From contig NZ_JAHXYH010000001.1 of the NCBI RefSeq assembly GCF_019970065.1, positions 124,001-188,000 on the forward strand: 64,000 nucleotides of DNA, in the 5' to 3' direction. Origin of the DNA: Chryseobacterium sp. OSA05B (lineage in GTDB: Bacteria; Bacteroidota; Bacteroidia; Flavobacteriales; Weeksellaceae). Within the stretch, counting starts at the first letter, position 1. Each line of letters begins with the position of its first letter. Below, one piece after another: positions 53,765 to 62,210 of this stretch. A program made the translations under genes and the position numbers. The notes below the pieces were generated by a model. The model worked only from the letters and a program-made list of their open reading frames with translations. It was not told where the DNA came from and ran no database searches.

Positions 53765-54883
53765 TTACTCAAGCAATATCCCTATAATTTCCTCATACAA
53801 TGCCCGTAACTGTTCCTCTTTTAATGCATCGAAAAGCGTTCCCGCGTTGGTACACAGGACGACGCTGGTATTTTTGGAAGGAAAATAAAAAGCATTGGCA
53901 CCGGCTCCGATACCACTACCCTGGTGACCGATCGCCTGCAGGCCGCCATTGGTTTTATAAAATTGTAGCCCTAAGCCATATATCGGAGTACCCTGATCAC
54001 TCACCGTCACCTTCATTTCTTCCAGCAATGCGGGTGACAGTATCGTTTTGTCATGAAGCAGCTTGTAGTAAAATCCAGCTATATCCTGAACGGAAGCCAC
54101 AATACCATCATCGCCAATGAAGGTACGTACTGTACCCAACTGCAACTCGCTCACATCGTTAAAGGTGCCGTCTATTTGCAGATAGTTAGCCGTCGTTCCT
54201 TCAGGAGCCGTAGGGCTTGCAGAACCCGCTATATAATAGGTGTTGGAAAGTCCAATGGCGTTAATTATTTTGTCTGTAATATACTGTCGATGTCCGTTTG
54301 GAGTAACACGATCAATAATAAGAGCCAGCAAGTGATAATTTATATTGCAGTACCCAAATGAGGTGCCGGGTTCAAATTTTGCAGGTTGATTGTATACATA
54401 GCTCAACACCTGTTCGCTCGTCATAGGCAGTGGCCCTGCAACAACATCGTTTAAAAACTGATCGCTATCCAAATAGTCAGGAAGGCCTGATGTCATCGTA
54501 AGCAGTTGCCTTACCGTAATGATATTTCCGTTGGGCAGATGATTACAAATGTCAGGAAGATAGGTGTTTACTTTGGCATCGAGATTAATTTTGCCCTCCT
54601 CTTTCAGTTTCAGGACAGCCACTGCGGTAAAGGTTTTTGAAATACTCTGCATATAGTGAAGTGCAGAAGCGGCCATCGGCTTTTCATTCATTACCGCGTC
54701 TCCTGCAACCAGGGTATAATTCCCGGAAGCTGCCTTTACACTAAGGCTTAAGCCGGGGAAGTTGGACAAAGCTCTATCGAGTTTTTGCTGCGCCTGCGCT
54801 TTTCTATCAGGTGATGGATTTGAATCGTCATGGCAACAAGAGGTGATAAAAATAACAACAGCTAGTAATAAAAACTTTTTCAT
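53765..54883 (-). CDS. Serine hydrolase lipoprotein (class C beta-lactamase/EstB family)
   Basis: This 372-aa protein has a lipoprotein signal (LLLAVVIFITSC, lipid-modified Cys16). The penicillin-recognising fold has SISK (S-x-x-K nucleophile) in the MQSISKTFTAVAVL helix, YCNINYHLLA (Y-x-N) and HQGSGIGAG (replacing the usual KTG/HxG box). The family contains esterases, D-aminopeptidases and class C beta-lactamases, and no motif here decides between them. It is transcribed away from the AraC gene at 55238. Its promoter carries a 14-bp inverted repeat shared with the DUF3575 gene at 58993. Confidence 0.9.
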   Translation of the reverse strand: MKKFLLLAVVIFITSCCHDDSNPSPDRKAQAQQKLDRALSNFPGLSLSVKAASGNYTLVAGDAVMNEKPMAASALHYMQSISKTFTAVAVLKLKEEGKINLDAKVNTYLPDICNHLPNGNIITVRQLLTMTSGLPDYLDSDQFLNDVVAGPLPMTSEQVLSYVYNQPAKFEPGTSFGYCNINYHLLALIIDRVTPNGHRQYITDKIINAIGLSNTYYIAGSASPTAPEGTTANYLQIDGTFNDVSELQLGTVRTFIGDDGIVASVQDIAGFYYKLLHDKTILSPALLEEMKVTVSDQGTPIYGLGLQFYKTNGGLQAIGHQGSGIGAGANAFYFPSKNTSVVLCTNAGTLFDALKEEQLRALYEEIIGILLE

Positions 54884-54890
54884 AATAGGT

Positions 54891-54931
54891 AATTTGAATT
54901 ATTTAAATGCAAAACTCAAATAATTCAAATT
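54891..54931. promoter_or_regulatory. Operator/promoter upstream of the serine hydrolase, copy 1
   Basis: Perfect 14-bp inverted repeats AATTTGAATTATTT (54891-54904) and AAATAATTCAAATT (54918-54931) flank a 13-nt spacer that reads GAGTTTTGCATTT on the minus strand. The same arrangement precedes the DUF3575 gene (58943-58983). It starts 8 bp upstream of the ATG on the minus strand. Confidence 0.8.
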
Positions 54932-55073
54932 AGAACAGGTTTCAAAAGCTTAAAAGTGCATAAATCGGTACTTATTTGCTGGTATTTTATATTCGTTTGG
55001 GGGCTGGCCGGCATTCCTAATCTGAATATCAATAGATCTGTCAAAAACGGTAATTTAACTTAAAAGTCCCTTT

Positions 55074-55158
55074 CCCGCTCTTCGAAGTCTCCTGACTGTG
55101 GAGCAAGTCTAAAGGAAATAATCTTATTTATCAGCTCAACCTCGGGAGACTTTCCACA
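55074..55158 (+). repeat. Intergenic repeat, copy C of three
   Basis: This copy has well-kept inverted ends (GAAGTCTCC... and ...GGGAGACTTTCC) and shares GCAAGTCTAAAGGAAATAAT, CTTATTTATCAGCTCAA and CTTTCCACA with copies A and B. It lies just upstream of the AraC gene at 55238 and may affect its leader or promoter. Confidence 0.82.
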
Positions 55159-55237
55159 CCAGAGCACAATATTTAAAAAATGATCACTGACAATCATTTC
55201 TCTTTCTGACTTATATCCTATTTTTGCAAAAAAACTA

Positions 55238-56362
55238 ATGGACAAATTAAGTTTTCTGGAAGTTATTGCTGCGATGGCCGTTTTTGTATCGCTGCTGCTT
55301 GCCGTATTTTTATTAACGGTAAAAACAGAAAGAAAACTGGAAAACAGATTATTTGCAGCGTTCCTTATCATTAATGCCATTGATATCAGCGGGCTTTTTA
55401 TGCATCTTTTTGTGGATAGTTATAATCTTAAAGCTTTCAAAATATCTGCTTACTTATTGGTCATGCCTCTTTTCTATCTGTACGTAAATGCCGTTTGCTA
55501 TTCTGATTTCACCTTAAAAAGAAAGCATTTGCTGCATCTTATCCCTTTTATTATTGTCAATTTAATTTTAGTTCCAAGACTCTATCTGGCAGAAGGTAGT
55601 GCTAAAGAAGATTTCTTTACAACGATGTGGAACTCTCCTGAAATGTTGGTTTATCAACTCATCGGGGAACTGCAGTTTTTCTCTTATATCGTTGGTGTAT
55701 TCCTTGTCCTTAAAAAATACAGGGAGATTTATCTTGAAAACTACACGAATCCCAACACCTTGCTATATAAATGGCTGTCTCAGCTTACCGTGATTTTCTT
55801 AGTCATCCATGTATGTATTATTTTAAAAAACATCGTAAGGTACACCCAGCACAGAGATCTGTTTATCTGGTTGAATATTGTGGCGGGAACGGTATTTTTA
55901 TTGGCGGCCTGTTGGTTTATCTTAAAGGCATTAAATTATCCTGAGCTTTTCCGCAGAATTGATTCTACCCTACAACCGGCAAAAGACTTTGCAGAAACGC
56001 TAGAAACTGAAAATACAACTGACAAAACAAAAAGTTTTCAGATCGAACAGCTTAAAAAATTTATGGTTGAAACAGAACCTTTCTTAGAACCGTCATTAAC
56101 GATTCAGGAACTGGCAGATCAGGTGAATATTCCCGTTCGTGAGCTGTCTATATTAATTAACCATCATCTCAATCAGCACTTTTTTGATTTTGTGAATGAA
56201 TACCGCGTTAAAAAAGCAATGACCCTTCTGAAAGATCCCACGAAAAAAGAATATACGGTGTTAGAAATTTTATATGAAGTGGGTTTCAATTCAAAATCTT
56301 CTTTTCATACTTCATTTAAAAAGTATACAAACCAAACACCAACAGCATTCAGAAACAGTTGA
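55238..56362 (+). CDS. Membrane-anchored AraC-family regulator
   Basis: This 374-aa protein has an N-terminal part of about 225 residues with seven hydrophobic segments (LEVIAAMAVFVSLLLAVFLL ... LNIVAGTVFLLAACWFIL). The C-terminal AraC double HTH is clear (LTIQELADQVNIPVRELSIL; YTVLEILYEVGFNSKSSFHT, ending KYTNQTPTAFRN). This fusion is common in Bacteroidota and suggests signalling from the membrane directly to DNA. A -7-like TATTTTTG (55219-55226) is just upstream. It is flanked by two serine hydrolase genes, one of which has the shared inverted-repeat operator. Confidence 0.92.
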   Translation: MDKLSFLEVIAAMAVFVSLLLAVFLLTVKTERKLENRLFAAFLIINAIDISGLFMHLFVDSYNLKAFKISAYLLVMPLFYLYVNAVCYSDFTLKRKHLLHLIPFIIVNLILVPRLYLAEGSAKEDFFTTMWNSPEMLVYQLIGELQFFSYIVGVFLVLKKYREIYLENYTNPNTLLYKWLSQLTVIFLVIHVCIILKNIVRYTQHRDLFIWLNIVAGTVFLLAACWFILKALNYPELFRRIDSTLQPAKDFAETLETENTTDKTKSFQIEQLKKFMVETEPFLEPSLTIQELADQVNIPVRELSILINHHLNQHFFDFVNEYRVKKAMTLLKDPTKKEYTVLEILYEVGFNSKSSFHTSFKKYTNQTPTAFRNS

Positions 56363-56405
56363 TAACTAATCAATTGTAAATACTCAAACTCTGCCTTGCA
56401 GATAA

Positions 56406-56446
56406 TCGGACTCATTGTATTCATTAAAAATGAGTCCGACTTTTTT
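56406..56446 (+). terminator. Terminator of the AraC gene
   Basis: A perfect 11-bp stem TCGGACTCATT (56406-56416) with 56429-56439, a 12-nt loop, and a C followed by six T residues. It lies within the upstream part of the open frame of the next gene, which supports the later start chosen there. Confidence 0.88.
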
Positions 56447-56518
56447 ATACGGACTTTTTTCAGGATTCTCTACAGCATATTTGCATCAGATTATGAATAT
56501 CAAATTAAAATTCTGACC

Positions 56519-57565
56519 ATGAAATATGCAATCCTTATTTTATTTTTTGCCTTACTTGGCTGTAAAAGTGTTTACCCAATCAATCAGCAAAATGTTGAAA
56601 ATGCCATTACAAAAAATGCGCTTCAGTTATTAGAGGACAAAAGATTTCATTCGGTTTCCATTGCCGTGCTTAAAGATGGACAATCCACCATACAACATTT
56701 TGGAGAATTAACGATTGGAAAAGGAAACAAACCCAACGATTCTACCCTTTATGAATTAGCTTCTGTCACTAAAACTTTTACAGGTTATATAGCCGCTAAA
56801 GCTGTGCTTGATCAAAAAATTCATTTAGAGGATGATATCAGAATCTATCTTGACGAAACCTATCCCAATTTAGCATTTAAAGGGGAACCTATAACAATCA
56901 AACACCTCATCACCCATACCAGTGGATTTCCCAATTTCCCTATAAAAAGCGAAAACAAAAAGGCTTTTTTTGAAGGATTAAAACTCATCAACATTGAAAC
57001 TAAACCCGGAGAGACATATTCCTATTCAAACACGGCTCCGGAATTGACCGCCTATATCCTTGAAAAAGTGTATCAAAAATCGTTTGAAGACCTGGTCATT
57101 GAATTTATTTTGAAACCCAATACCATGAATCAAACTAAGTTTACCCTCAATGAAGATGACAGAACAAGATTGGTAAAAGGCTATAACGATAAAAACGAGT
57201 TAATGCCCAACTTCAACAGAACATTATGGGGCGGTATTTCAGGATTGTACTCTACCACTACGGATCTGGTGAAATATATGAAGCTGCAGCTTGACACATC
57301 AAATCCTATTGTCAAAGAATCTCATAAAAAATTATATAAAGAAGGCTCTGATTTTTGGGAAGGGTATCATTGGTACATCATAGAAAATGATCATCAATTA
57401 ATATACAGGCATCACGGAGGGATCTACGGAATGCAGAATTGGTTTGTGATTTATCCTAAACAAAATATAGGGATATCCATATTAACAAATACCAGCTTTA
57501 ATGAAACAGGAGAAATTTTAGAAAAAGTAGTTAACCAGTTGTTTGATGATATAAAGGTCAATTAA
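56519..57565 (+). CDS. Serine hydrolase lipoprotein (beta-lactamase family), second copy
   Basis: The product is 348 aa from the ATG at 56519. The open frame extends back to 56396, but that part overlaps the terminator hairpin. The chosen start gives a lipoprotein signal (MKYAILILFFALLGC). The catalytic motifs are SVTKTFTGYIAAK (S-x-x-K), YSYSNTAPELTAY (Y-x-N) and RHHGGIYGMQNWFV (HxG). It has the same fold as the product of 53765-54883 but is not a close copy. It is likely periplasmic, anchored to a membrane, and active on a peptide, ester or beta-lactam. It lies between two membrane-AraC regulators. Confidence 0.9.
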   Translation: MKYAILILFFALLGCKSVYPINQQNVENAITKNALQLLEDKRFHSVSIAVLKDGQSTIQHFGELTIGKGNKPNDSTLYELASVTKTFTGYIAAKAVLDQKIHLEDDIRIYLDETYPNLAFKGEPITIKHLITHTSGFPNFPIKSENKKAFFEGLKLINIETKPGETYSYSNTAPELTAYILEKVYQKSFEDLVIEFILKPNTMNQTKFTLNEDDRTRLVKGYNDKNELMPNFNRTLWGGISGLYSTTTDLVKYMKLQLDTSNPIVKESHKKLYKEGSDFWEGYHWYIIENDHQLIYRHHGGIYGMQNWFVIYPKQNIGISILTNTSFNETGEILEKVVNQLFDDIKVN

Positions 57566-57765
57566 ACCTAATAATTTCACCAATAGCCCGATAGCGCCGT
57601 TTTTTAATTCGCCAAATCTGTTTTTTACATTTATTTTTACACCCATTAATCAATCGTTTCAGCTGAGCAGATTTCCTAACTCTTAAAAAAGTTAATTCTT
57701 TTTATCAATCCTTATGAAAGAGGTACATTTAGCCACCATAAATCCTTATAACCACTTTTATAAAA

Positions 57766-58902
57766 TTGATCTATACAACACTTTTAAATATTGCTATTTT
57801 TCAGGGAATAGTCTTAGGCGTAGTTATTCTAAAATCTTCCCTGTTCAATAGTAAATCAAATAAGTATTTAGCCTACTTACTATTTGCACTTTCCATGGTT
57901 TTACTGAATTATGTTTTTGAACTTGAAGGTGCATTTACATCCTATCCTTTGCTGCGTTTTCTGGACTATATTGAGTGGATGTTTTTACTGCCTGTCTTCA
58001 TCTTCCTGTTTATCATAAACCGAATTGATGATACCGTAAGGAACAAGCAAAGAACTTATTTATACTACATTCCATTTGTCTATTCCTCTACTTTTGTTAT
58101 TCTATACCATCTTAATGATATTTTAGGAATTTATAAAATCACAGGTTCAGGCAATTTCATCATCAATATACTTGGGATGATTCAGCTCTTATTTGCCTTT
58201 ATCATCATCCTGTTTCCACCTTTTTATTCTTATTTTATGATAAGGCACTTAAAAGACCCAAAAGAGAAAAAATGGGTCATTACCTTATTAACGACGCTTT
58301 ATTTATTATTATCTACCTGGCTAATTACGTATATGACTGGCTTCTTTTTTGGAATAGACATTTCCTCTACCATGAGTGGTCTGGCCTTATCGGCAACATT
58401 TATCATGCACTGGACAGCCTATATAGGCATTTACAAATACAAGCTTGCCAAAAACAAAGAGGCTGTCTACCATTTTCTCAATAATGATTCAGCTATTTCG
58501 TATCCCAATCTGCCAATTGTCCAGAATAGTACACCACAGGAATATAAGGAATCTATTACGGCAGATAATCTTTATTTTCAAAAGCTGGAGCTGCTTTGCA
58601 AAGAACAGCACATTTATACCGACAGTACATTAAACAGAGAAAAAGTCGCTGAAAAATTAGGTATAAGCTCGGGATATGTTTCACAAATTGTAAACACAAT
58701 AACCGGAGACAATTTTGCCCATTATATCAATCAATATCGGGTGGAAGCGGTCAAGGAAATGATAGCCAATCCGGAATACGACAACTATAATCTGCTTACT
58801 ATGGGACTGGAAGCGGGATTTACTTCAAAAACCACATTTTATAATGCCTTTAAAAAAGTGACCGGTCAGACACCCAATGAATATAAAAATACCATCAAAT
58901 AA
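57766..58902 (+). CDS. Membrane-anchored AraC-family regulator, second copy
   Basis: The product is 378 aa from a TTG at 57766. The frame is open back to 57742 and contains no ATG, so TTG is the best available start. The N-terminal 225 or so residues form about seven membrane segments (IFQGIVLGVVILKSSLF ... LSATFIMHWTAYIGIYKY). The C-terminal double HTH reads LNREKVAEKLGISSGYVSQI and YNLLTMGLEAGFTSKTTFYN, ending KKVTGQTPNEYKN. It is the paralogue of the regulator at 55238. The DUF3575 gene 90 bp downstream has the shared operator, which makes this protein or its paralogue the likely binder. Confidence 0.88.
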   Translation: MIYTTLLNIAIFQGIVLGVVILKSSLFNSKSNKYLAYLLFALSMVLLNYVFELEGAFTSYPLLRFLDYIEWMFLLPVFIFLFIINRIDDTVRNKQRTYLYYIPFVYSSTFVILYHLNDILGIYKITGSGNFIINILGMIQLLFAFIIILFPPFYSYFMIRHLKDPKEKKWVITLLTTLYLLLSTWLITYMTGFFFGIDISSTMSGLALSATFIMHWTAYIGIYKYKLAKNKEAVYHFLNNDSAISYPNLPIVQNSTPQEYKESITADNLYFQKLELLCKEQHIYTDSTLNREKVAEKLGISSGYVSQIVNTITGDNFAHYINQYRVEAVKEMIANPEYDNYNLLTMGLEAGFTSKTTFYNAFKKVTGQTPNEYKNTIK

Positions 58903-58942
58903 GTACCATTTTCTCCATTTTTAAGCTTTTGGAACCCGTCCT

Positions 58943-58984
58943 AATTTTTATTATTTGAGTTTTGCGCTTAAATAATTCAAATTA
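58943..58984. promoter_or_regulatory. Operator/promoter upstream of the DUF3575 gene, copy 2
   Basis: The right arm AAATAATTCAAATT (58970-58983) is identical to copy 1. The left arm AATTTTTATTATTT (58943-58956) is imperfect, and the spacer GAGTTTTGCGCTT differs from copy 1 at two bases. The ATG follows at 58993. Confidence 0.8.
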
Positions 58985-58992
58985 CTTTTTTT

Positions 58993-59541
58993 ATGAAAAA
59001 GAACTTTTTACTAGCAATGATTTTGTTTGCTTTTTATTCTGCTAATGCTCAAAACACCAAAACCAATGAAGATCCATCTGAGAGAAAAAATGAAATTAAA
59101 CTGAATCTAATTTCTCCTTTAACTGGAGCTCTTGAGGTAGGTTATGAACGTCTTCTCAACAAAAATTCCTCACTGGGGATCTCTGCATTTATTGTTTATG
59201 ATCACACAAAAAATGAGGATATGAATTACTACATCTCCCCGTATTACAGATATTATTTTGGTAAAAAATACGCTTCCGGTTTTTTTGTCGAAGGATTTGG
59301 AGCGTTTACTTCCATTGATGGAAAAAAAATATACGATACACCTGCCAAATTAACATTCACTGAAAACAAAGATGTTTATGATGTTGTGCTGGGTGCTGGT
59401 CTGGGCTATAAACTGGTCACAAAGAAAGGATTGGTTTTTGAAGCCAACGTAGGCTACGGAAAACTTTTGTTCAATGCAGACAAAACAGATCATACCGTAG
59501 TTGCAAAGTATGGACTGAGTATTGGCTATCGATTCAAATAA
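58993..59541 (+). CDS. DUF3575-type outer-membrane protein
   Basis: This 182-aa protein has a signal peptide (NFLLAMILFAFYSANAQ). Mature strands are typical of DUF3575: NEIKLNLISPLTGALEVGYE, YYISPYYRYYFGKKYASGFF, VVLGAGLGYKLVTKKGLVFE and a C-terminal YGLSIGYRFK ending on an aromatic-K pattern. It should form a small beta-barrel in the outer membrane. Expression is probably controlled through the operator shared with the serine hydrolase gene at 53765. Confidence 0.9.
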   Translation: MKKNFLLAMILFAFYSANAQNTKTNEDPSERKNEIKLNLISPLTGALEVGYERLLNKNSSLGISAFIVYDHTKNEDMNYYISPYYRYYFGKKYASGFFVEGFGAFTSIDGKKIYDTPAKLTFTENKDVYDVVLGAGLGYKLVTKKGLVFEANVGYGKLLFNADKTDHTVVAKYGLSIGYRFK

Positions 59542-59750
59542 TAACCTAAGAAGGAAATGATGTCAGGATCAGAAGCCGATATTATATGGATCGTTAACCA
59601 TTACGACAGACTTTGTTGTCATGGGAAGAACAAAACGTACACCATCAAATAAAAGATTCTGATCCCGTTGTTTCTATTTTTTTCAAATAGTGTTTTGGTT
59701 ATATAATCTCTGAAATCCGGAGCCTTCGGAGGACAGAATTAATCAAACCA

Positions 59751-59785
59751 AAAAAAAAATCAGAGCAGAAATGATCTGCCCTGAT
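59751..59785 (-). terminator. Terminator of the amidohydrolase gene
   Basis: The arms ATCAGAGCAGA (59759-59769) and TCTGCCCTGAT (59775-59785) pair with one mismatch around a 5-nt loop. On the minus strand the hairpin is followed by nine T residues. Confidence 0.85.
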
Positions 59786-59826
59786 TGATATCTGAATAAC
59801 AATTGTTGAATTCTTTTCAGCAACAC

Positions 59827-61740
59827 TTATGAATTATTTGAAAAAAACATATCTTTTTCAGACACTCCTTTTGTTGTTTGATCATTTACATAAACAGGAA
59901 CCCCACCTACCCATGTTTCTAATACCGGAATATTTCGCATCTTCATGTATTGTGTGGATTGAGTCGTTAATGAAAGAGGATCCTGCTCTAATATAACAAA
60001 ATCAGCAAAGTAACCTTCATCAAGTGAACCTACCCATTTATCTGCGTAACACTGCCATGCAGCGTCATAAGTAACAGCAATCAAAGCCTGCTCTGGGGTA
60101 AGACATTCTGCGCTATTCAAAACTTCAATGCTTGTGGTCTTCTTTTCCATTATTCTGGTAATCGACTGCTCCATCATTCTTAAAGGTCCCAATGGACTTA
60201 CTTCATTATCACTGTGAAGGGTAATTCTCATCCCTGCTGCAAGGGTTGAACCACATAGGTCAAGCATTTGCGCTTTTTCACCGAATATCACTTTCTTAAA
60301 GGCGTATCCCCAGTAGCCCACATGACCTATCAGGAAACTCGGTGAAACACCCATTTGCAGCATATTGGTAATTTGATCCGGTGTCAGAAGTGAGCAGTGC
60401 TCTATACGGTTACGAAGCTCAGGACCCCTATATTGAGCAAGAGTACGCTGGTAAGCATTAATGGCAAATGTTACTGCCTGATCGCCATTAGCATGAATCA
60501 TTAGCGGCCAGCCTTTTCCAGCCACCACCGTATTGATTAACGTGTTATAGCTTGGTGGAATCGTATGCGCAGGAATACCTGTCTGCGGGAAATTAAATAT
60601 CCCGGTATTATCAGCAGGATCACATAAATAAGGTGTACTTTGATAACCGGTTAATCCCTGGTTAGAACCATCTGACACGACTTTAACATGTCCATAATAG
60701 ACAGGTTTGTATTGGTCAGGCTCTTGATAAGTATTCAGTTTATCGGCATCTTCCTGGCTGGAACAAATATAAGCCCCACCCGTTCTTACCAATTCAGGAT
60801 GCGTATCAGAATACAGTTTCAATAAGGTATCAAAACCTTTGTTTAGTCCTGCATCATACATAAAAGTGACCCCTCTGGAATTAGCCAGCTGAAAAAGCTC
60901 AGTGAGGTATTTATTAATATGGATGCTCATAGCCAGGATCTGCACCATTACGACTTTCAGTGCCGGGGTCATTTCCGGACTTTCCTGCAGTTGCCCATTG
61001 GTTTTCCTGATATAATCGTCAGCTGAATCATATTGTTTCTGCACCGTATCACTATGTTTGTATACATGCTCTAATGCTTTGGTGTTCAGGTAAAGGGTAT
61101 GCATGGAAGCACTCAACAACATGACAGGTTTTTCATTATTAATACTGTCCAGCACTGTGTTATCAATAGTCTGTAGCTCTTTGGCCCCATCTGCTTTTAC
61201 CACAAAAGGCATAAGGGACGGATCCAATCCTCTTCCCAGGATCACATATCCGGGAATATCGTGAACGTTTTTGTTGATAATCGCTCCTACAGAAGTCAGG
61301 TCGTATAGAGGCTGTAAATCCTGTCCGTTAAAAGGGCTTACATCCAGCCAATCGGACATCATAGCGGTAGGAACCATATGGACGTGGGGTTCAATAAGGC
61401 CAGGAAGCAATGTCTGTGTTTCTTTTAATTCTTTTATATCATGTCCCGGATAATGTTTGTGCATATATTCCTCTACATCTTTTACCTCACCGGTTATCAC
61501 AACTTTTCCATCAGCGATTCCAATAGCTTTTACAGGATCCGTAGATCCGCCAATCATGGGGCGGATAATTCCTCCGCTGATCATCAGGGGGCCTGGCTTT
61601 TGAATGTTCGTTTTTCCGGGATGAGGCTTCATTTTCGCCAGATTTTCCGGACTGAAAAGTTCTTCTTTAAGAATTTTTAAAACAGGATTGTTGCAAGCAC
61701 AGTGTGTGCAGCCATGCGTGTGTTCATGTAATTTTTCCAT
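59827..61740 (-). CDS. YtcJ-like metal-dependent amidohydrolase
   Basis: This 637-aa protein has the amidohydrolase-superfamily metal ligands: LPGLIEPHVHMV (HxH), a later MIHANGDQAV (His), IEHCSLLTPDQ (His) and LHSDNEVSPLG (Asp). The YtcJ/AmdhF layout is followed to the C-terminal SLDEGYFADFVILEQDPLSL. Family members hydrolyse exocyclic amides or imines in the cytoplasm, and the substrate is unknown. The extreme N-terminus is odd: MEKLHEHTHGCTHCACNNP, with four His and three Cys in the first 16 residues, looks like an added metal-binding tag. There is no signal peptide. Confidence 0.9.
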   Translation of the reverse strand: MEKLHEHTHGCTHCACNNPVLKILKEELFSPENLAKMKPHPGKTNIQKPGPLMISGGIIRPMIGGSTDPVKAIGIADGKVVITGEVKDVEEYMHKHYPGHDIKELKETQTLLPGLIEPHVHMVPTAMMSDWLDVSPFNGQDLQPLYDLTSVGAIINKNVHDIPGYVILGRGLDPSLMPFVVKADGAKELQTIDNTVLDSINNEKPVMLLSASMHTLYLNTKALEHVYKHSDTVQKQYDSADDYIRKTNGQLQESPEMTPALKVVMVQILAMSIHINKYLTELFQLANSRGVTFMYDAGLNKGFDTLLKLYSDTHPELVRTGGAYICSSQEDADKLNTYQEPDQYKPVYYGHVKVVSDGSNQGLTGYQSTPYLCDPADNTGIFNFPQTGIPAHTIPPSYNTLINTVVAGKGWPLMIHANGDQAVTFAINAYQRTLAQYRGPELRNRIEHCSLLTPDQITNMLQMGVSPSFLIGHVGYWGYAFKKVIFGEKAQMLDLCGSTLAAGMRITLHSDNEVSPLGPLRMMEQSITRIMEKKTTSIEVLNSAECLTPEQALIAVTYDAAWQCYADKWVGSLDEGYFADFVILEQDPLSLTTQSTQYMKMRNIPVLETWVGGVPVYVNDQTTKGVSEKDMFFSNNS

Positions 61741-62210
61741 AAGAATAATTTGATTTTAAGTATATGGTTAAGTTTAGTTTTTATTGGTATCTCTAATGAT
61801 TCATCATCTTTAATACATAGAAAAGCAATCTTATCACAGGATAAAATTTATTATAATATTAAAACTATAATGGATAATTTTTAGAATATTATATTTAAAT
61901 AAATATTTATATATAAATAATTTTTATTTATTTTCTTGTATTAGTTTATTTTTATAAAAATAATAAAAATATTCATTCGCCCTACTTTTTTCACTATATA
62001 TTGATTATTTTTTTACATCTAAGATTTTAATTTACAGCATTTTCCCATTTAATTCACACTTACAATACTTATTTTAAAACCTTGTACAAGACATTTTATC
62101 TCGAAATCCTCAATTACAGGATATTATTAATCTTAATAAGAAGTTAAATATCACACCGGAAGTCTTTAAATGATTAAATTAGCCCAGAATTAAAATGCGC
62201 TAAGATTTCT
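61741..62210. other. Very A+T-rich divergent intergenic region
   Basis: No gene, hairpin or repeat was recognised. Both flanking genes start from this region, so it must contain their promoters, but long A/T runs hide any clear -33/-7 pair. Confidence 0.4.

Noticed and set aside
53515..55380. Minus-strand frames in and near the repeat copies (53515-53712, 55060-55380), which encode similar peptides
   Set aside because: The similarity comes from the DNA repeat itself. Each frame runs into unrelated sequence or opposite-strand coding DNA.
56396..56518. Longer start for the second serine hydrolase
   Set aside because: The added codons overlap a strong terminator of the AraC gene, and the later ATG gives a proper lipoprotein signal.
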